Positions 60,812 through 64,000 of a stretch of DNA of 64,000 nt are shown here, piece by piece. The stretch lies in the NCBI RefSeq assembly GCF_900010755.1, contig NZ_CZJT01000150.1:62001-126000 (forward strand). Reading direction: 5' to 3'. The position numbers were made by a program, and so were the translations under genes. The first letter of the stretch is position 1. Each line of letters begins with the position of its first letter. The stretch comes from Paeniglutamicibacter antarcticus. GTDB lineage: Bacteria; Actinomycetota; Actinomycetes; Actinomycetales; Micrococcaceae. Under the pieces are notes generated by a model. That model saw only the letters and a list, made by a program, of their open reading frames with translations, had not been told where the DNA came from and did not search any database.

Positions 60812-61681
60812 ATGAAGGAATCAGACCGTAGGTCGCTCATTGTCCTGCCCGCGGTGGTGCTGATCGGAGCCCTACTTGCACTCGCGGGCAGCGACGGTGG
60901 TGCCCTCTGGGGATCAGTCCCAGTCTTCACTCTTGCCGTCGTCGTGGCCTTCTTGATCCAGTGGATCGCTTTCATTCCGGCGTTCCTGAAACAAACGGAG
61001 AAATACTACGACCTAACCGGCACTCTCACCTATACCGCCATCACCTTGCTGGTGCTCTTTGCGACGCCCGATATCCATGCCAGGTCTCTGCTGCTTGCCT
61101 TCATGGTCCTGGCATGGACGCTTCGATTGGGTACCTTTTTGTTCCGGCGCGTCAGCAGGGCTGGCAAGGATGATCGTTTTGATGAGATCAAGCCGTCGTT
61201 CATTAGGTTTCTAGGAGTCTGGACCATTCAGGGACTTTGGGTCACTTTCACGGCCGCCGCCGCATGGGTCGCCATGACCACTGCCAACCCGGTTGCGCTG
61301 GATGGTTTCGCATGGGTTGGACTCATAATCTGGGGGATCGGATTCGGTTTGGAGATCGTAGCCGATCAGCAGAAGGCACGTTTCAACCGCGAGCCCGCCA
61401 ACAAGGGCAAATTCATCAACACGGGCCTGTGGTCCAAGTCGCGTCACCCGAACTACTTCGGCGAGATTCTGCTGTGGATTGGCGTCGCCATCGTTGCCTT
61501 GCCCACTTTGCATGGATGGCAGTGGGTAGTAATGATCTCACCGGTGTTCGTTGCCCTGCTCCTCATCAAGATCAGTGGCATTCCGCTCCTGGAGAAGAAG
61601 GCAGAGTCGAAATGGGGAAGCCAAGACGACTATCGAGTCTATAAAGAAAACACTCCCGTCCTGATCCCCAAGCTCTGGTAG
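60812..61681 (+). CDS. DUF1295 membrane protein (steroid 5-alpha-reductase-like)
   Basis: 289 residues, about 7-8 helices. The C-terminal signature GLWSKSRHPNYFGEILLW is shared with the steroid 5-alpha-reductase/ICMT fold, which binds NADPH. ATG 60812 follows AAGGGA; the frame extends upstream to 60743. It is followed 46 bases later by the FAD oxidoreductase gene. Lipid or isoprenoid reduction is plausible; the substrate is unknown. Confidence 0.87.
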   Translation: MKESDRRSLIVLPAVVLIGALLALAGSDGGALWGSVPVFTLAVVVAFLIQWIAFIPAFLKQTEKYYDLTGTLTYTAITLLVLFATPDIHARSLLLAFMVLAWTLRLGTFLFRRVSRAGKDDRFDEIKPSFIRFLGVWTIQGLWVTFTAAAAWVAMTTANPVALDGFAWVGLIIWGIGFGLEIVADQQKARFNREPANKGKFINTGLWSKSRHPNYFGEILLWIGVAIVALPTLHGWQWVVMISPVFVALLLIKISGIPLLEKKAESKWGSQDDYRVYKENTPVLIPKLW

Positions 61682-61727
61682 AAGAACGAAATTCCCTGAT
61701 GGTGCTTGAGCAAAGAAGGAGAATGCC

Positions 61728-63359
61728 GTGAAAGTAATTGTGATTGGTGCGGGACTAGCGGGACTGCGTGCCGCAGGATTGGCCTCCGAATACGGGCACG
61801 ACGTCACCGTCTTGGAAGCTTCGCAAAGAGTCGGTGGCCGCGCCGATACCGATCTGGTTGACGGATTTCGGTGCGACCGGGGATTTCAGCTCATAAATCC
61901 CGGCTATTCTGAGGCCCGGCGGGCCCTGAACCTTCAGGACCTTGACCTCCATGCATCAGGACGCGGTGTCGCTGTTCGGGATGAGTCTGGTGTTCAGATA
62001 TTGGCGGATCCTTTCCGGCACCCCTCATACCTGAGTGGACTGTTCAGCGGCACGGTGAAAGCAGCGGACCTTTTGGCGCTACTTCGTTGGAACCGCCTTG
62101 CACGCGCCGGATCGATGACACTGCACCAAGTCAACGACGACGCTGGTTTCTCTACGCCCTTACGCAAGGTCATTGAAAGATTCTTTTCGGGTGTGGTGGC
62201 AGATTCGGATCTAAAAACCGCGGCTCCCTCGGCTCGAACATTGGCCTGGTATTTCGCCAAGGGTATCCCCTCGTTGCCGGCGCAAGGGATGCTGGCCGTG
62301 GCACAACAGTTAGCCGAACCGGTCATGGAAAACATCAGATTCTCAATGACAGTGGAAGCACTCACCAGCCACGGGGACCAAGTGACAGTGGTCTGTACCT
62401 CGGGCGAAGAGCTGATTGCGGACCGGGTGGTGGTGGCCACCGGACCCCGGGCCAGTGCTCAGCTCACGGGGCAGCCAGAGCCGACCATGAATTCCCTGAC
62501 CACGTGGTGGTTCGATGCTCCTCATCGTCCCAGTAAGTTGCCGTTCCTCTACCTTGATGTCCGAGAAGGAGCGCGACTGATCCACACCTCGGTGATCTCC
62601 AATGTTTGTCCGTCGTACGCACCTGCCGGACGCCATCTGGTGCAAGCAACCGCCGTAGGTACGCACGATTTAGAGGACAGCGAAGCCATGGCCCAAGCCG
62701 CCAGCATCATGGGGATTCAGGACCCCGACTGGAGGTTGCTGGTGCGCCACGATGTTCCCGATGCATTGCCCTCCATCGAGCCAGGGCATCGTCCCCTGGC
62801 TGGTGGAATCCCTGGCGTGATCGTAGCCGGCGACACTGCAGAAGCATCCATTCAAGGCGCATTGGCCAGTGGGTTTGCCGCCGCACAAGCCATTGGTGAT
62901 ACCCGGGAAAAGGTCAATGCGCGTGAGTCCTTCAACGATACGTTCACCCTTCGAATTCGGTGCCTCGGGGATGCCAACGACATCTGGGATAAGCTGACCG
63001 ACCTGGATAGCCATACCAGAGTCATTCCCCTCACCACGGTGACGCCAGCCCAACGCAGGATGAGCGATGGCCTGCAATTTGTCGGACTCACGTCTCTGGG
63101 GCCAGTGATAATGGCAGACCGCATGCTGGTGCGCCGAGCCGACGCACCTACTGTGGGAAACCCTGGATATCTAAACGTATCGAAATTTGGTCCGGTAGCA
63201 GGTGAAGTCGAGGCCAGGGTCGAGCAGCATGGCTCCGAGGTCGTGGTTATCTGGCGGCAGAGCCTCCGGCCGGCGTGGCTGCCACGCTGGCTCAGACCCC
63301 TTGGCGCCGTTGTCGCACGAGCAGGCTACGGAATTGGACTGCGCAAACTGCTGACTTGA
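61728..63359 (+). CDS. FAD-dependent amine-oxidase-like protein fused to an SRPBCC-like domain
   Basis: 543 residues. Residues 1-390: FAD-dependent oxidoreductase with VIGAGLAGLRAAGLASEYG, VGGRADT and the C-terminal FAD motif VIVAGDTAEASIQGALASG. Residues about 395-543 resemble an SRPBCC/polyketide-cyclase-like ligand-binding domain (WDKLTDLDSHTRVIPLTTVT; VEARVEQHGSEVVVIWRQ). GTG 61728 follows AAGGAG. In related genomes these parts appear to be separate adjacent genes, so a fusion is possible. Probably acts on a hydrophobic substrate, with DUF1295. Confidence 0.8.
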   Translation: MKVIVIGAGLAGLRAAGLASEYGHDVTVLEASQRVGGRADTDLVDGFRCDRGFQLINPGYSEARRALNLQDLDLHASGRGVAVRDESGVQILADPFRHPSYLSGLFSGTVKAADLLALLRWNRLARAGSMTLHQVNDDAGFSTPLRKVIERFFSGVVADSDLKTAAPSARTLAWYFAKGIPSLPAQGMLAVAQQLAEPVMENIRFSMTVEALTSHGDQVTVVCTSGEELIADRVVVATGPRASAQLTGQPEPTMNSLTTWWFDAPHRPSKLPFLYLDVREGARLIHTSVISNVCPSYAPAGRHLVQATAVGTHDLEDSEAMAQAASIMGIQDPDWRLLVRHDVPDALPSIEPGHRPLAGGIPGVIVAGDTAEASIQGALASGFAAAQAIGDTREKVNARESFNDTFTLRIRCLGDANDIWDKLTDLDSHTRVIPLTTVTPAQRRMSDGLQFVGLTSLGPVIMADRMLVRRADAPTVGNPGYLNVSKFGPVAGEVEARVEQHGSEVVVIWRQSLRPAWLPRWLRPLGAVVARAGYGIGLRKLLT

Positions 63360-63633
63360 AAAACGTCTTGGCCGAAGAGCGGCTCGGTGCCCACCGTCTC
63401 GGCTTGCACGTTTACGAGACCGAGCTCCTTGGCAGTTTGGGCCGCTTCGGTATCGAGATCGTATGCGACTTCCAGATCATCCGAGACGAACCCCAGGGGA
63501 ACCGTAATGACGGATTCGATTCCTTGTGCGGCGAGTACTTCTATTCGGTTATTGATGTCGGGCTCCAGCCATGGTGTCTGCGGCGAACTGGAACGGGAGC
63601 AGGAGACTAGTTCTGTTTCGAGGGGTTGTTATC
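63360..63633 (-). pseudogene. hemH: Ferrochelatase C-terminal relic
   Basis: An uninterrupted leftward reading gives ETELVSCSRS, PWLEPDINNRIEVLAAQG, VITVPLGFVSDDLEVAYDL, DTEAAQTAKELGL and VQAETVGTEPLF. This is the C-terminal third of ferrochelatase (heme or coproheme synthesis). A TAA lies just upstream (near 63633) and no start codon or N-terminal two thirds are present. Nothing suggests a working gene. Confidence 0.7.
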
Positions 63634-63809
63634 GCCTAGCGGATTGCCGCAGTGAGAATCGATGCCTCAGCTGGCCCCGTCCATTGCCATTTATTCTTTG
63701 TATTGCAGAATGGTAGGAGAACCTCCAGGTGTTCTCCTTCACCGCAGAAGCACCTTGGCGGGGGAAACCCACAGTGAGATCAGGATCAAGTCCAGCGCAG
63801 GAGCAACCA
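63634..63809. other. Intergenic region before VOC gene
   Basis: No gene seen. AGGAG (63799-63803) lies 6 bases before the ATG at 63810. Confidence 0.4.
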
Positions 63810-64000
63810 ATGACCGAATCATCCACGCAACAGCAGAAGCCTGCGGCACCGCTGGTTTACATCAGCTTCCCGGGCACCGCTAAGGAAGCCTTGGGCTTCT
63901 ACGCGGACGTGTTCGGCGGGAGCCTTTCCCTGTTCACTTACGCAGAATTCGGACGCACTGATGGTCCGGCAGACGCCATTGCCCACGGAGAGCTCAGGGG
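63810..64000 (+). CDS. VOC-family (PhnB-like) protein, 3' truncated by window edge
   Basis: The first 63 residues of a glyoxalase/VOC-fold protein: PLVYISFPGTAKEALGFYAD, VFGGSLSLFTYAEFG and IAHGEL are typical of PhnB-like proteins. The rest lies outside the window. Metal ligands and activity cannot be judged. Confidence 0.82.
   Translation, partial: MTESSTQQQKPAAPLVYISFPGTAKEALGFYADVFGGSLSLFTYAEFGRTDGPADAIAHGELR

Noticed and set aside
1..64000. CRISPR arrays, rRNA or tRNA genes
   Set aside because: No regularly spaced repeats were seen, and no rRNA or tRNA-like sequence was recognised by eye on either strand. A tRNA search tool could still find one I missed.

Overview
The window is about 64 kb of high-GC actinobacterial chromosome. 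Gene order (proS, rimP, nusA, ylxR, infB, rbfA, truB, ribF, rpsO), frequent GTG/TTG starts, possible leaderless starts and the protein sequences fit the family Micrococcaceae (Arthrobacter, Paeniglutamicibacter or a close relative). The genus is an inference. Both ends cut genes: tctC on the left, a VOC-family gene on the right.

Layout. 1-3155: a tricarboxylate transporter operon (tctC-tctB-tctA) ending in a universal stress protein gene. 3252-6762: an arsenic resistance locus, with arsR divergent from acr3-arsC-flavoprotein. 6932-18828: isoprenoid genes (dxr, ispG), a site-2 protease, a LysE exporter with an AraC regulator, a GNAT gene, two tandem related lipoproteins, proS and a TSUP exporter. 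18945-20732: a decayed IS200/IS605-type element whose right end seems to supply the stop codon of the neighbouring ferritin-like gene. 22059-27767: rimP-nusA-ylxR-infB-rbfA. 27903-32875: a formamide/amide block (amiS-fmdB-fmdA), a secreted propeller protein and an OsmC protein, all lying between rbfA and truB. 33035-39789: truB, two membrane proteins, a repeat-rich DUF937 protein, ribF, a methyltransferase, a bacteriocin-like locus and rpsO; pnp does not follow rpsO.

39790-45374 is accessory in character: YceI, an MFS relic, an OhrR/Ohr peroxide module, a quinone-reductase-like dehydrogenase, an IS5-type relic, and a flavin reductase coupled to a lost gene. 45375-52453 holds a BCCT transporter, a DJ-1/PfpI protein, an APC permease, a c-di-AMP riboswitch with an M23 endopeptidase, and a DUF1905 protein. 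52592-56726 is a tightly coupled operon of two PLP enzymes and one FAD/NAD(P)-binding protein, probably making an unknown amino-acid-derived product. 57018-64000 has two small charged proteins, a MarR-FadD-DUF2177 operon, a divergent DUF1295 gene, an FAD oxidoreductase fused to an SRPBCC-like domain, a ferrochelatase relic and the VOC gene.

The most interesting items are the secreted cysteine-rich precursor interrupted by one in-frame amber codon with a small membrane protein immediately downstream (38291-39226), the SbnA-like/FAD/Y4yA-like operon, and the IS605 element trapped against a coding end.
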